Shown: positions 48,330 through 60,957, counted from the stretch's first letter. The stretch: 64,000 nt of DNA from Cristatella mucedo (GCA_009760855.2 WPIO01000029.1:991001-1055000), one strand, 5' to 3'. The notes: generated by a model from the sequence alone, not told the origin. A program made the numbers and translations.

Positions 48330-48420
48330 GGCATTGCCCACTGCAAGCGAAAGTGGATGGCTGCCAGGACTCGTCTGCCGCTACGGAAATAAGGCTACCG
48401 AATCAGCTGACCGTTAATTT
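48330..48420 (+). mobile_element. SINE-A 3' half
   Basis: CACTGCAAGCGAAAGTGGAT, then CGTCTGCCGCTACGG and the tail AAGGCTACCGAATCAGCTGA. Confidence 0.65.
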
Positions 48421-48969
48421 TAGGCAGAGAGCTGGCGTAGTAAATCCTGGCAGCACTTTCGCAAGAAAGCCGAGGAACCGAGGCTGGAGTTTTGCCAGTC
48501 CAGTGTCCCTGCCGAGAATACCCCTTCAGCCAAAATACATCCTCTGGTTCCGTATTGAAGGAGCGGTAATAATCACTCACGGGTTGCACCCGGTTTCTGG
48601 AGACGAGCTACATACTTGGGAAGTCGAGCAGTAGATAAGGTCTCAGGTGACCAACCCACAGCAGATTTAAGGGTCTGAGCTCTGCACCCAATTGCAGCTG
48701 AAATAGGCGCATTCGTTCTCTGAGTGCACCGGCATTCAGCTCGGGCGCGTTGGTGGGTGTAATTGGCATGTGACCAGAAATTTAAAGCCACAGCTGTATC
48801 GACTACTGTCGAAAAGGTATTCTCAACACTTCTGCCAGTAAGAGCACTGTCAGGTAATCCAGGGCTTGTGGCATGGGTTTCTGATCGAGGCGAAAACAGG
48901 GTTTATGGCTTTGAGTACCATCGCAGAGACTCCAAAGCGAGCTGTGCGCGAGGTCTAGCGAAGTAAAAA

Positions 48970-49133
48970 ACAAGTTTCCCGATTCAGCAGCCTCATTTGT
49001 GTAGCCGCAGAAGAGCCTTAAAGGCTATCGCCACCTCTTGCAGTGGACAATAAGGGATCACCCACTGCAGGGCTCGAACCCACAACCTGGGTCTTAAAGA
49101 TCGAGCACCTTATGCCTGGACAAAGACCCAACG
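48970..49133 (-). mobile_element. SINE-A copy
   Basis: Complete minus-strand copy: tail GATTCAGCAGCCTCATTTGT first, then core, B box (GGGCTCGAACCCACAACCTG) and head. Confidence 0.85.
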
Positions 49134-49139
49134 ACGAAA

Positions 49140-51310
49140 TGACTCGCGGCGTAAGGCAGAATATCAGCAGTAGGGCACAGTGTGTTTCATACTTGCTACT
49201 TATGGTGTACAAAGTAGACGAACGCAGTCTGAAACTTTTTCGCAGAGCATAATACAAATACGCGTCGACAACTCAACGATTTCCAGGCGTTCGCTTGCCT
49301 GCCCTATGGGCGTACTTGCCCACCCTATTCCATGCCGGTAGCCAAAACGCTTCTGAACAGGACTAGTCTTTCCGAACTGTCTCACTTGTTCTTTCAAATA
49401 GCTGACCGGAGCAAGGAGGTGCTTAGTTGGTCTTAGCGCCCCCTTCTACCAGCTACGACGGCTCGGCTCGCGAAAAATTAACGCCTGGCCTGGCTTATTT
49501 CACAGTACAGTCGGATAATCTTATCGTGCAGGTAATGCATCTGCCTGCAGGCAGTGGTTGGCAATTATATTGCGGCATGTGCACACCTGCACTAGCGGCG
49601 AATGTTCCACGCTGTGCCTTTGAGCCAAATCCGACTGTGCGTAATTGCTCATGGATCGCGGTAGTTGGGATAGCGGAAACTTCAGGCATCCAATTCTAGA
49701 GGCTCACTCGTGCGCTTGCCCCTATGGCCAGTAAGAGTGCGAGTAGCCAGGGCCGGCAGTAGGCGCCTAGCGAAGGCGCAAGGGTGACAACTCGAGAGCC
49801 CGCGGAGCAGGCTTTGGTCACACTGTAGACCTTTCGCTGAGACTTCCGCTTTCAGTTTCGCTGGAACTGCGTTGCACGGTGCTCGTCGTAATGCCTGAAG
49901 GCACGTGCATCCTGCTCCAGTCGATTGACATATTTGACCGAGGAGGAAATTACATCTGAGGCGGGGCCAACTTAGCATGCCGTGTCAAGGCCGTAGTATA
50001 TGCCGCGGCCCTCCCCTACGGAAAGTACTACTTGCTGTAGGCGCGATGCCAAGTGCGCCGACGTGCTTCGCCGCTGTTCAAGGCAGCCTTAAGTCGCTTG
50101 AAACCCGTGCCGAACTGCCGACTAGTGGTGCCGGGCGGTACATTAGGTGGCTCCCAGGTACGTAGTGATGCAGGCCGCGTGGCCAATTAAGCCTGTGGGC
50201 GCCGACCTTACTAGTGGTAAAGGACGTGAGGCGGCTGACATGTTCGTCGGCTCTCGAGCCACGTTTTTTGCGCGGTTACAGGCGCGTAGCAGTTCTAGCG
50301 CTTACTTGCAGTACGTTCTGTCGGTCGCAGTGCAGCGCGGTACACGCACTAGATTGCCGATTTGTGCCTCGCGATCGCTTTCCTCAATGCTCGTGTTCGA
50401 CTAATGGGACTAATCCGGTAGCGCTGCTTGAGGGAAGAAGGAGGGCCGATTCGTATAAAAAAACGAGCTGAGATAATTTCGTTTCATTACGCCCTTTGGA
50501 TACTACTGCCGTGTGATTACCGATAGCCCACAGTCCACCAGGCCAGATGTACTGGTAAGTGGTAAGTCTTGAGAATGGGTGCACGTTCGCCTACGTTTTA
50601 GGCTACATTTTTGCATATTGTCCAACTTTTGCCGACCCTCTTTCTGATTGGCAGAATCGTTGAATGACTTTGGCCTAGGTCATTAAAGAGCATTAGGGTA
50701 ATCAGAGGAAGTTGGTCGAGCTGATCTTGCAACAGTTGGGTAATGTAAATGAAATGAAGCTGTAGCTGGCTGAAAGTTGTAGGGCCACAGCGAAGGCGTA
50801 ATCAGCCACGGTCAGAGCGTGAAAAGGAGCCAGTGCACTGTGAGAGTGGGTACAACAGTTTCTATCGATATACACACAGAGCATTTCTATTTCCTCTGTC
50901 AATCCATGAAGACCCGAAGAGTCTCGAGGACCAAGCAGGTGTTACGCCGGAGAGTTTTCTGTAACTAACTCAAACCCTAAGTGGTTTTTGCATGCAGTTG
51001 GTAGCCTAGCAGCATAAACAAAAAGTGTCGTATCTCGTTGAGATGACCATGACCACAGAGAGGGGAGGGTGATGTGCTGAAAATAATAAAGATTAAGACA
51101 GTACGGCATAGATGAGCAGGATATAGTTTCGGTTCGGCCTATATAGTTTTTTCTATAAAGTGTTTGCTTTGCTTTGCGAGTGTCAGCACTGATTGTCTTT
51201 CAGGAAGGTCTCCAAGCCAGTCTTGGAGGAATACAGATAGCTTGCCTGCCGGACATAGCATTGGAAGAGAACTCGAGAGTAATTGCAAGATTCATGCCCT
51301 GACGAAGTGC
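49140..51310. other. No gene recognised
   Basis: 49.4-50.4 kb is GC-rich with 85-90-codon frames of no known family. 49260-49310 resembles the reverse complement of 62065-62105, pointing to a further dispersed repeat. Confidence 0.4.
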
Positions 51311-51316
51311 CTTGAA

Positions 51317-51460
51317 CTGAGCTGGTTTGGTCCAGCGGTTAAGGTGCTCGCCTCGACCAAGGTCTGGCTGAGGTCGTGGGCTCGAGCCACGAGGCATGTG
51401 TGAAGCGCCCGAATAGAGATTAAGTTCTCTTAGGGCAATATGCAAATGAATTATATTTAT
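51317..51460 (+). mobile_element. SINE-B, best-preserved copy
   Basis: GAGCTGGTTTGGTCCAGCGG (A box), GTGGGCTCGAGCC (B box), GGCATGTGTGAAGCGCCCGA, then TAGAGATTAAGTTCTCTTAG and GGC-ATATGCAAATGAATTATA. Confidence 0.92.
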
Positions 51461-51867
51461 TTTTTAAGTCGCTTGTCTACTAGAACTAGTTGAAAATTCT
51501 TTAGCGACGATTGGCAAATTCAAATTTGAGTTTGTTGACAATTCTGGCAGATTTGGATAATTCTGTTAAAATTCAGCAGGGTTGGCTGAGGTTTTAATAA
51601 TTTCTTGGGCAGCCAGCCAAGGAATGATTTATAGTAATCGCATTTGAAAGTAACTAGTCCGTTAGCCCGTCGTTTAATAATAGAGAGCCCCAGAAGTTCC
51701 CGATATTATGAAGTTAGATGGGCATGTAGCATACATGTCAATAAGCAAAGAATGTTAGCAGAAGTAGAGATGTATTAGGAGAAAATTTCAGGAAGTAAGT
51801 TATAAAGAACCAGCAGTGAAGGGCAGAGATAGAGGATGTGGAAGTAAATCATAGGTAAGCCCATTCA

Positions 51868-52035
51868 ACTGCAATTTTATGTAGCAGCAGAAGAGCCTTG
51901 GCTGCTATCACTTCCTTTTGTAATGGAGCATTAGCTGCCATCACTTCCTCCTGAAATAGGCAATCAATCATCGCGTGCTGAATGACTCGAACCGTTGGCC
52001 TGGGCCGTGAAGTTCGAGCACCTCAACTATCCACT
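51868..52035 (-). mobile_element. SINE-A, degraded copy with internal duplication
   Basis: GAAGAGCCTTGGCTGCTATC and then a second GCTGCCATCACTTCCTCCTG show a partial internal repeat. The B box is degraded. Confidence 0.65.
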
Positions 52036-52039
52036 AGTC

Positions 52040-52920
52040 TTTTATAATGTTTTCTTTTCAAAAGATATGGCAGGCTTTTCTGTAAGTTGGCTCTGTTTCT
52101 GCCTGCCGAAGTAATCCAATAACGTTTGCTTTTCAGCCTTTACCCTGTTTTTGGAAAGAGGGCTTCTGCACCGATAGAGTGCCATATAGAAGTTTCCAGG
52201 CTCTCTCTAAAAAGAGACCGGTGCCCCGATTTTCAGAGCCTGAATGAAGCTGGAGGCCCCCCATGGCTCCCTGCCCGGCAGGGTTGAGCTGAGTCAATTA
52301 AAAAACATTCGTAGCCTCCCCCTTGAGTAACAGCATAAAGCAGAGTGCCGTAGGGAGGCTGCCCAGACTGAGGCTGTTTAGGGCCTTGGATAAAAATTGC
52401 CTTTACTCTTTTTGGGAACAGAGTTCTAGGATCTGCTCAAAAGATGCCACCTCAGAGCTCTTCTGAATAGTAATTCGCATGCTGATTTGAAGAGCGCACG
52501 AAGGCAAGCTGCTAGGCATGCCTCTTTAGAGTATTCAATCAGTATTCCCACCCCTTAGCAGATCTAAAGAAGGGGGCAAAGGATTTGTTTTTGGCAAAGG
52601 TGGGCTTGAGCGGCTGGGCCGAACCAGCCCAGTTGCTTCAGCCGGACATAGGGGGGTGGGGAGGTTTGGTGTCTCTCCTAAACCCTTGCATCTCTGTGAC
52701 ACCCGAGTTCCTACTGCCATTTTCTTGCTTGCTTGATGTTTAGGGCACAGCCTGCCTACTCTGTCCCGACTATTGTGCAGTAGCCGTGCAGGGCTTCCGA
52801 AGTGACTACTTTTATTCTTGGCCGGACGGTCACCGCTTGAATGTTGCTAATGACGACGTTCCAGTTTAGAGGAAAGCAAGCCGCGTCTTTCGGTTCGAGC
52901 TGTTTTCGGTCGTGAGAACC
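52040..52920 (+). other. Region upstream of JAK
   Basis: No TATA box close to the start codon. GACGTTCCAG before 52866 could be a splice acceptor for a 5' untranslated exon. A 61-codon minus-strand frame is without motifs. Confidence 0.35.
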
Positions 52921-53972
52921 ATGGATCTGGGCCTAGACAGACGGCCCGGCCGGTTCAAGGTCGGTATCATCGTGTACTGCTATCGGCCAATCGAAGGGCC
53001 GGCTGCCGTCAATTTGACCAGCGCCGACTTTGGTGGCTGCACAGCCGTGACTGCCGAGAAGGTGTGCATCAAGCTGGCAAGCACGATCGCCTCGCTGTCT
53101 CGAGCACCGTCGGCAGCACTGCCCGTACTCCGCAGCAGCAGCAGCAGCGACGGCAGAGGTAGACCCTCACTGTCTGGCCTGTGCAGACCCGATGCCCGCC
53201 AGCTGCCGCCTGCCATCGGGCCCGCCGGCATCCACTTGTTCGGTCTGTACCATCTTGACAGCAAGGCCTGGCTGGCGCCCAACGAGCTCATCATTCTTGC
53301 CGCGGACGGCGGAAACAGTTGGACTTGCCAGTCGCCTGCTGTGTCAGCCGCAACGGCGAGCGGAGGCCACGGAGTTGGTGGCGGCTTTGGCGGCCCGGCA
53401 GCCGTCAATGGAGGTGGCAGTGGTGGCGGTGCCACCGCTGCACCGTCGACGGCCCTGAGCTCTGACCGCGAGTACGTCATTCGCATACGCTTCCGTCTGC
53501 CACCTTCGGCTGCCGCCGGCCCGGCAATCGGCGCGGTTGGTAGCGCTGCTACTGCCGCACCGGCCGTGGCAGACAGCCTGGGGGCTCTGCGGACGCTGGA
53601 CGAGGGAGCGTTCTGCTATCTGTTCGCACAGTGCAGGCACGACTTCATTAGCAATTGCATGCACGAGATGTATGGAGCCGAAATTAAGGCCGAGGCGTGC
53701 CTCGGCTTTGCCTCGCTCGACATCGTGCGCATCGCCTTCGAGGAGAATGTGGCTGATCTTGCCAAGGTGCAGTCGCGCTACAACTGGGCCGACATGATCC
53801 CACAGTGCGTATCGAAGCAGTTCAACTTCGCCATGCGCCTCAAGATCGGGCTGAAGAGCAAGTTGCCTCGCAGCGTCGAGGAGCACTACCACGAGTACGA
53901 GGGCACCCGTGAGCCGCTGTCGCACACAATGCGGAGCTACCTCAAAGAGCTACTCGAGAAATATGTGCCGCG
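52921..53972 (+). CDS. JAK: JAK Janus kinase, first coding exon (FERM F1 and F2)
   Basis: This is the N-terminus of a Janus tyrosine kinase, the membrane-associated kinase bound to cytokine receptors that activates STATs. Residues 1-130 fit the F1 lobe (VGIIVYCYRP and the strand HLFGLYHLDSKAWLAPNE). A Gly/Ala-rich insert fills about 143-177. F2 begins near 226 with LDEGAFCYLFAQCRHDFI, then ACLGFASLDIVRIAFEEN, and ends SYLKELLEKYVP. YLFAQ-x-RHDF and the spacing to CLG are JAK hallmarks. I start at the ATG at 52921 (context AACCATGG). The exon ends CG|GTAAGC in phase 2. It is much more GC-rich than its neighbours. Receptor binding is expected from the family, not seen here. Confidence 0.9.
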
Positions 53973-54244
53973 GTAAGCCACTGCGTTCTCTGTCCAGCCG
54001 AGGTATAGGGGAAGATGCCACCCAGGAGCGTTTATGAGCTGGGCATTTTGCTAGCAACAGAAGTAAAATGCACTCTAGGAAAACAATAGTAGCCACTTTT
54101 GCCCAGCCCCCCCTTATTGCTTGCTGCCCATCAACGACACTCAAGCAAGTAGTGTCAAAGCAGTTTAAAGGCATTTTTCAGAACATCAAACGTAGTGAGT
54201 AGGTTCTGGTCAGGTTTTGGAGCAAAACGAAATCCCACCTATAC

Positions 54245-54680
54245 GAAATGCTTCATAATCAGGCTACTCGTTTGCAACACTCACTCCTCAAACTCGAGCC
54301 ATTTGGCTGTGCCCATAACCAACCTCCATTCCTTTAGAGACCGCGCCTTCAGTTACTATGCTCCCAAACAGAGCCTATAACTCACTACCGACTGACATTG
54401 CGACATTCCCTGACGTGATGACATTTGAAAACAAACCAAAACCGAATGTTTGTTGCAGACTTTGCTGAGTCCATGAAATGTTTTCTTGTGTTCTTACTGT
54501 ACGTGTGCTTACATTGTTTGTTTTATCACCAATCGGTTAACATGCTTTCTTTCCTGCCATGTCAAGTGCGTATGACGCAATTAAGTTCTCTTAAAGCACT
54601 ATTTTTAAGCAGGAATGAGGATGGTCGGTTTAGTTCTCTTAGGGCACCATATAAACGCTTTATAATTGCTATTATTACAG
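54245..54680 (+). mobile_element. LINE 3' fragment in JAK intron 1
   Basis: TTTAGAGACCGCGCC, TATGCTCCCAAACAGAGCC and CTCACTACCGAC match the LINE coding end. The tail box TTTAGTTCTCTTAGGGCACC follows. Confidence 0.7.
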
Positions 54681-54689
54681 TAAGCAGGA

Positions 54690-56380
54690 ATGTGGATCCC
54701 CCTGCCACCATGCTCAGTCGGAAAGTTCAGTGCTCGGATATTGGATGGCTCCGACTGTCAGGAGTACAGTCTATGTAAGGCGAATTTGCCATGTCATGTT
54801 TAAGCCGTTGAAATACTGTCTTCCCTTCAGGAATGCTGCTCTGCAATTGGCTACTGAAGTCGGCCCGGAAGGCTCCTGTACCTGTTTCCAGAAACCTCGG
54901 TCGGTGTTTTCAACAACCCTACCCACCATTGGGTAGGGGAGGTGGGGCTACACAGCCTTACAGAGGTGTCCTCAGTCTCGACGACCTTTTTTCAGTGCCC
55001 CCCACCTGACCTTGGTTGGCATGGTGTATTTTCGTGAGTTTGCTGAAACCGTTTCGTTTTGCACGGATCAGTAGGCAGCCAGTCGAGGAAGGGGGCAGAG
55101 GCTGTTAGAACGGACCCGTGAGTTTGCTGCCCCTTCGCAATGTCTGGAAGCGCTGAGTGGGCTACACTAGTAGGTAGCTGATGAGCCCTGAATACTGCTC
55201 GATCCTGGGGCCTAGCAAAGTGATCAGATGCACCTCTTAAGGAAGTGAGTGGCCTTGCCAGTCTTGTAAGCGCTATGTGCAGGTGGTTCAACTCGGCCTC
55301 ACATATTGGCTGCAGTTAATCCGCTCAGCAAATGCTTTTTTTATGTGTAAGCTGCCCACATGGAGCAGTCCTGACCGTTTACTCCTCCAGCGTAGCTGAA
55401 CGTAGAATTTTCATTTTTCTTGATCGCTTGACAGTGGCCTACTGACAGCACTCAACCGGCTGTGGGTTTGCCTGTCTGATATTTTAGATGACTTGATTTA
55501 CTGTCCCTGGTCGTAGAACTAGTGCTGCGATTCTCATCTGTTCATGGAAATATGATGGTTTAAATGCATGCCTGTATGCATGTCAGCGTGCTTACTAAGA
55601 TCTTGGCCCCTGAGGGTTGAGCATGTCGACCAGCATACGGATGCATAGCCTGCATGTGGCTTCACTGCTTTCTTCCAGACTTTGTCGAGTTCTCGAAACT
55701 AGTAAGTAGACAATGACTCCATCATCCTTTTGCCCCAATAGAGTTTTCTGGATGCTTACCATTTCAGTCTCCACAGTAATACAGATTTTTAGGTACGCAA
55801 CCGTCTTCTTCGGTTAGTGTTCAGGGTTGGCTAGCCTCTCGGCTCGATGCTATCAAATTCATGTGAGTAACACATATTGGAAATACAGTGTCGCCGCTCT
55901 ATTAGCTTATCAACAAGATATGAACTCTTGGTCTTAAAAAAATCCATGAAATTACCTATTACCGATGACTTGATTATATTTTGGCTATATGCAAGCGATC
56001 CGCTATCCTAGAGCCAGCAGCTTCCCAGCCAGCCTAGGTCGAGCTTGTTGCTTGGTCTGATCTGCTTTTCATGAGACTTAAAGCTCGGTAATGAAAACTG
56101 GCCTGTTTGGAGTACCACAATAGTGGAAGGCTTCTGGACAACATAACACTAGAGGCCTTTGGGGAGCCGGTTTAGATGTCGGTAGAGCTTGTGTCGTGCT
56201 GAGGGCTGCCATTTTCCTTCCTTGTCTAGGTGTCTGCATGATGGGCTAAACTGGGATGCTATCTCAAAGTGATATATACTCAATTGTAAGGGCCACTCAT
56301 TAAAAGCCAACCCTAGATCATGAGAATTTAAGTATCTTACGACCAGCATGCCTTCAGCCGTTCTTATCGAAGGCACTTCA
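54690..56380. other. JAK intron 1, no feature recognised
   Basis: Short frames only; no motif or repeat recognised. Confidence 0.4.
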
Positions 56381-56384
56381 ATGA

Positions 56385-56676
56385 ATGGTGGCCCTCATCA
56401 ACTACAAGATTACACCAGTTCACCAGATCTTGCTAGCAAGTTTCAATCGGGATTTAGGTTATCATTCCACAGAAATTGCCCTGCTTCGGGTTCACAAGGT
56501 TCACAAGGACCTGAAAAATGCTGATCACTGCATCAGGGCCTTTCTATCAGTTCTCCTAGATCTCTCAGCAGCATTTGACACAATCGATCATCAGACCTTT
56601 CTAGAGCCCGTCTAGATGCGCCCAGGTATCACTCACAATGAGCTAAACTGGGTTTGCTGTTGCCTCAGTGAACATA
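56385..56676 (+). mobile_element. LINE RT fragment (motif A) in JAK intron 1
   Basis: The frame reads EIALLRVHKVHKDLKNADHC and LSVLLDLSAAFDTIDHQTFL, then a stop. It ends where an opposite-strand LINE begins. Confidence 0.8.
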
Positions 56677-57118
56677 ATAATAATAATAATAATGTACTTG
56701 ATAAAGCGCCCTCAGAGAACTTAATCTCTTTCTAGGCGCTTTACATTTGCTGCAAAGGGAAATGCAATTAAATGGTAAGTAAAATCATGCTTGAAAAACA
56801 AACAAAATGAATAACATGGTTAAGGGTGACATGCACAGGGTCAGCATGCAAATGTGGTTAGTGGCAGCATGCACAGTGTCAGCACCCATAAGCACATGAA
56901 GGACGAATCACAGGGACCCACTAAATGCTGTCCTAAATAGGTGTGTTTTTAAGTTCTTTTTAAATGTGGTCAGGTCAGGGGATGTTCTGACGCAAGTCGG
57001 GAGGGAGTTCCTGGCTTTGGGAGCATACGAATTAAATGCACGGTCTCCAAAGAATTTAAGGTTTGTACGAGGTATTTGTAGACTGTTGGATTCCGAAACG
57101 CGGATAGTACGATGCTAT
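56677..57118 (-). mobile_element. LINE 3' end inserted antisense to the RT fragment
   Basis: It starts with an ATAATAATAATAAT run, the tail box, and continues through the coding end. It is very similar to 26.62-27.05 kb. Confidence 0.88.
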
Positions 57119-57562
57119 TTGGGGCCCAATTCCTGTCGATGAGATTGGCCGACTACTGTCGGATGCTGGCAGTATTATCTGCTAGCAGGCTAGCAGAGTG
57201 TGGCAAGAGGCGTCTGCCTCCTCTGGCTTCTGCTTTGATGGGCGCTAGAGCTGAAGGCCTCTGATCATCCATGCACCGAACTTTGTTTACACTCGCTTGG
57301 CCAAGCTTTGCCTCAACTGCTTTGGGTGCTGGTACTATGTGCATTTTGACGATTGCGCTTGGTCTGCTGTGCTTGTGCTTTTTTGGCAGATCTTGGGCTA
57401 CTCAGCATAGCGTTTAATCACTTGCTGTTTTGCCAAGCTGAAGATAGCTTTTTGTGTCCGTAATTGTGTTTAGATGTTTTTTTTCTGCCTTGCCATGACT
57501 TTTATTATGTGGCATGTCTCACCACATTCGGCCATCATGCTCAGGTCGTGTTGTGGTTGTAG

Positions 57563-57662
57563 GTATTGCATCGAAACCTTCGAAGCAGCTTGTGGCTACA
57601 AAATTGTCGTTGATCCGTACGACCTGAAGCGGCCAGGCATTTCTGTCTTTGAAGAGGATGAA
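57563..57662 (+). CDS. JAK: JAK exon 2 (F2-F3 junction)
   Basis: After TTGTAG the one leading base completes Arg from exon 1, and the frame reads YCIETFEAACGYKIVVDPYD, giving KYVPR-YCIETFEA across the join. JAKs have a similar Tyr/Thr-x-Lys-Phe-Glu stretch right after F2. The donor is GAA|GTATGC in phase 0. Confidence 0.8.
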
Positions 57663-57839
57663 GTATGCGACTGTGCTGCATGCTGGCATCCAGTTACTTC
57701 ATAGGCCCAACTTTTCTGGGCTTAGTCTGCTTTGTTCGTGTATGGTAGCCCGTATTGCAAGACGGTTGTATGGATTTAGCAATTCTGACAGCAGCTTCGG
57801 GGCCGACTGTTACGACCCCTAAGCAAGCTAATGCTACAT

Positions 57840-57940
57840 CTTCAGGATAATCATTCTTAATATATAATATAATTCTTAATAGGATAATCATTCTTAATAT
57901 ATAATTCTTAGTATATTCTTAATCATTCTTAATAGAGCCT
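57840..57940. repeat. AT-rich tandem repeat (ATTCTTAATATATAAT-like)
   Basis: Units near GGATAATCATTCTTAATATA recur several times in JAK intron 2. Confidence 0.7.
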
Positions 57941-58461
57941 GGCTTGCATCGGCAATGTGAGGCGTTCATGCAATGGACTCGATGATCACACAGTATCAAG
58001 TTGTGATGTAGGTTATCAAAAGGAAATGATAATGGCTGTTCAGCTGTTATCCATGACTGCCTCATTGCTCTGAACTTGCCAGTGCATGCTATATTTCAGA
58101 TACTGTTCTAGTTTAACCGCAATAAAAAGTAGACACCAAAATGCCTATAATAGGCTAGGCATAGGTGGGGGGCTGCAGACTCAAATTAGGTCGTCGAATC
58201 GAGTAAAGAGGGGTCAACATGATACCTCTTGATTGCATGTAAAGCAGCTGCTCTTAGCTAACTTGCTCGTCTGGCCGCTTGCCTGAAAGATGCCGGTTTT
58301 GTTTGGGAAGTTTAATGTGACTTTGGGCCTGCAAATTGGTAGTGTGTGTATTGACAATCTGAACACTAGAGTTTATAGAATCATATGCATCGGCAAAATC
58401 AGGCAATAGTCTCTAGTAGGACTCCTAGTTTTAGTGCTGCTCTCTTTTATCTTTCATACTT

Positions 58462-59034
58462 TCCATATGTATCACTCCACTTCTCGCCGACCTGCACTGG
58501 CTACCAGTCAAACAACGGATCGACTTCAAGGTTTTGTCGCTCACTTTTGGTCTCTCCATTCTTTGGCTCCAGCCTACCTATCAGATCTACTGCATCACCA
58601 AGCTAAGCATCGTACCACCCGCTTTTCGGAATCTAACTATTTACCTATAACTCATACAAACCTCAAATCCTTTAGAGACTGCACATTTAGTTCGTATGCT
58701 CCCAAAGCCTGGAACTCACTCCCGACTTGCGTCACGACATCCCCTGACTTGACCACATTTAAAAATAACTTAAAAACGCACTTATTTATGACAGCATTTA
58801 GTGGGTCCCTGTGATTCGTCCTTTATGTGCTTATGCGTGCTGACACTGCATGCTGCCACTAACCACACTTGCATGCTGACCCTGCGTGTGTCACGCCTAA
58901 CCATGTTATTAATGTTGTTTATAAAGCATGATACCACTCACCATTCGACCGTGTTTTCTTTGCAGCAAATGTAAAGCACCTAGAAAGAGATTGAGTTCTC
59001 TGAGGGTGCTTTATCAAGTGCATTATTATTATGT
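58462..59034 (+). mobile_element. CR1/L2-type LINE 3' end in JAK intron 2
   Basis: The coding end reads HQAKHRTTRFSESNYLPITH and AWNSLPTCVTTSPDLTTFKN and ends FSGSL-stop. A complete tail ending ATTATTATTATG follows. It is a useful reference for where the LINE ORF normally stops. Confidence 0.9.
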
Positions 59035-59039
59035 ATCAA

Positions 59040-59838
59040 GTTGGATTCTTGAATATAATTGCTATCCCCAGGATTCTCAGCTAAGTGTAGATGCAGCATT
59101 ATTGCAAACTCGGAATCGTTATAGTATTTTCTTGTAGGATTTTGTTCGCAGTCACAGCATTACCGACTTATTTGGTGTCAACGTCGCAGACTGCAATTTG
59201 CTGCTCAACTTTAAGAACAGTGCACCTCTGGTAAACCCTAATTTCGTGTGAACTTAATTTGAGTTTTTGAAAACTCTTGCTCCTTTGCTAACAAGCTGAT
59301 ATCTGCATTGCATTAGTTTTTTGCTGGTTTATTTAGTATGAAGCCTAGTACTGACAGCATAACACTTTTGCATTCTTTTTCACTCTCTTTCCCACCAAAG
59401 ATGTCCTCTGGTTGCGTTTTAATTTGAAATTACACTATCTTCCAACATCTCGGCTAAGCGTTGACATACACTCGGTGTAGTTAGCTACGGTTAGCTGTGA
59501 GACTAAAGGATTCGACAGCTGTGATCGCCTAAGCATGTGGTCAGCACATTTGAGCATCGTTCACAGCTCTTGGTTTAGTAAGCTTCGTTTCTTGATTTAC
59601 TCACCGATTTCGTCGGTGGGTATATTGGTTGTTGCTGGTGAGATATCATTATCGAGCTAGCTCATACTGTCATTGAACTTTTTTACATGAGAGGATGACC
59701 TTAAGTTTCGTAGCAGGCACATGCATCAGGCCTTGTTGCAATCAGGTGACACTCTTGTCATTATTGCATCTATTATTCAGTAATGGGGCTTTACTTCACT
59801 GCACTTGGATCTCTTGGAGCTCTATCTATGTGTAACCC

Positions 59839-59904
<66 letters not shown>

Positions 59905-60550
59905 ACTCTCTCTCTCACTCTCTCTATGTGACTGTTTCTTTCCGTATGTCTCTCAGCAATTTCTACTCTTCTTCTTCTTCTTTTGCCATCTTTCCGAGTC
60001 TATCTACCTCGATATCTCTTTGTTTCTCTATTTTTGTCTCTCCCTTGCCTACATAGTGCTGCATGTATTTGATTTGTCCTACTGATAGCATGCCATTCAG
60101 CTTTAGTATCTTGATGCTTATGGAGCCGCATGCATCCATTTGCATTCGGCACGTAATGATAGTTTCTTGATACTCATACAACACACTGCTGAATATCTCA
60201 TTCATACCTACACAGTTACATTAGTGCATGCTGGCTCACCTTTTACGATAACCAGCGATACACAAGCATGTTCCATAATCATATATATCTCTTATGTATG
60301 TACTGCTTTTTACTTTACTTTAATGGTAGTCTATTTGTCTTGATCTCTCTTCACTCCCTCTCTTTGATGTATCTACTATTGGCTTGCAGAGACTTCTGCT
60401 GCTTCTTGGAGACCAGTCTCTTTCCCTCCTGCTGCACTCAGCCATACGTGTTAGGAACACCGAGAATCCTTTCAGCAGTGTATATGTGCCCAAGATGTAT
60501 CACTAACTCACATGAGGATAGGTACACCAGCGTTAAAGATAATCCTTGCA
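59040..60550. other. JAK intron 2 with TC microsatellite
   Basis: 59844-59900 is a TC run giving spurious Leu/Ser frames. Nothing else was recognised. Confidence 0.6.
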
Positions 60551-60551
60551 G

Positions 60552-60713
60552 TATGACTGCAGCTGCTGTGTCTATAAATTTGTCGGGGTAATTAGAGGGT
60601 TTTCTATGACCCCAGGCATACAGGCCTTCTTTGGTGCTGATTCAGTGGCCCAGCCGGTTGCCAGAGTTGAACTTCGTAGAATAACCAGGGAGGGATATCG
60701 ACAGGCACCTGAG
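60552..60713 (+). CDS. JAK: JAK exon 3 (F3 lobe, GIQ motif)
   Basis: This phase-0 exon of 54 codons contains VYKFVGV and GIQAFFG. The Gly-Ile-Gln matches the conserved GIQW turn in the FERM F3 lobe of JAKs. Acceptor CCTTGCAG, donor GAG|GTAGCT. Confidence 0.65.
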
Positions 60714-60786
60714 GTAGCTTGTTTGGCCAACATTAATGGTTGACTTTTTCAGTGAAACTCGGGTTCTGTGGAATGTGCTACAGCAG

Positions 60787-60957
60787 AAGAGACAATGCAA
60801 AAGCTTGTGGCCTGTATGCCTGGCCATACAAGTGCTTGCTAGAGTGCGTGTGCGAGACCGTGCATGCATGTGCTGGAGGCGAGTGACGTTACAAGGAATC
60901 CTTTGCCAGCCAGAAGATGAAACAAATTTAAATATACACGACCGCACCCGAAGGCCG
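60787..60957 (+). CDS. JAK: JAK exon 4 (F3 lobe, tentative)
   Basis: The frame is open from the CAGCAG acceptor to CCG|GTGTAG, 57 codons, phase 0 on both sides. It ends PEDETNLNIHDRTRRP, which has the spacing of the last F3 strands. Exons 3-5 together give a GIQ-to-DGYYRL distance like that of known JAKs. The acceptor lacks a good pyrimidine tract, so the 5' end may be wrong. Confidence 0.45.

Noticed and set aside
52912-52920. GTG as JAK start, three codons before the ATG
   Set aside because: Animal genes start at ATG, and the ATG at 52921 has a good AACCATGG context.
59783-60085. Leu/Ser-rich 100-codon frame
   Set aside because: Produced by the TC microsatellite inside a JAK intron.
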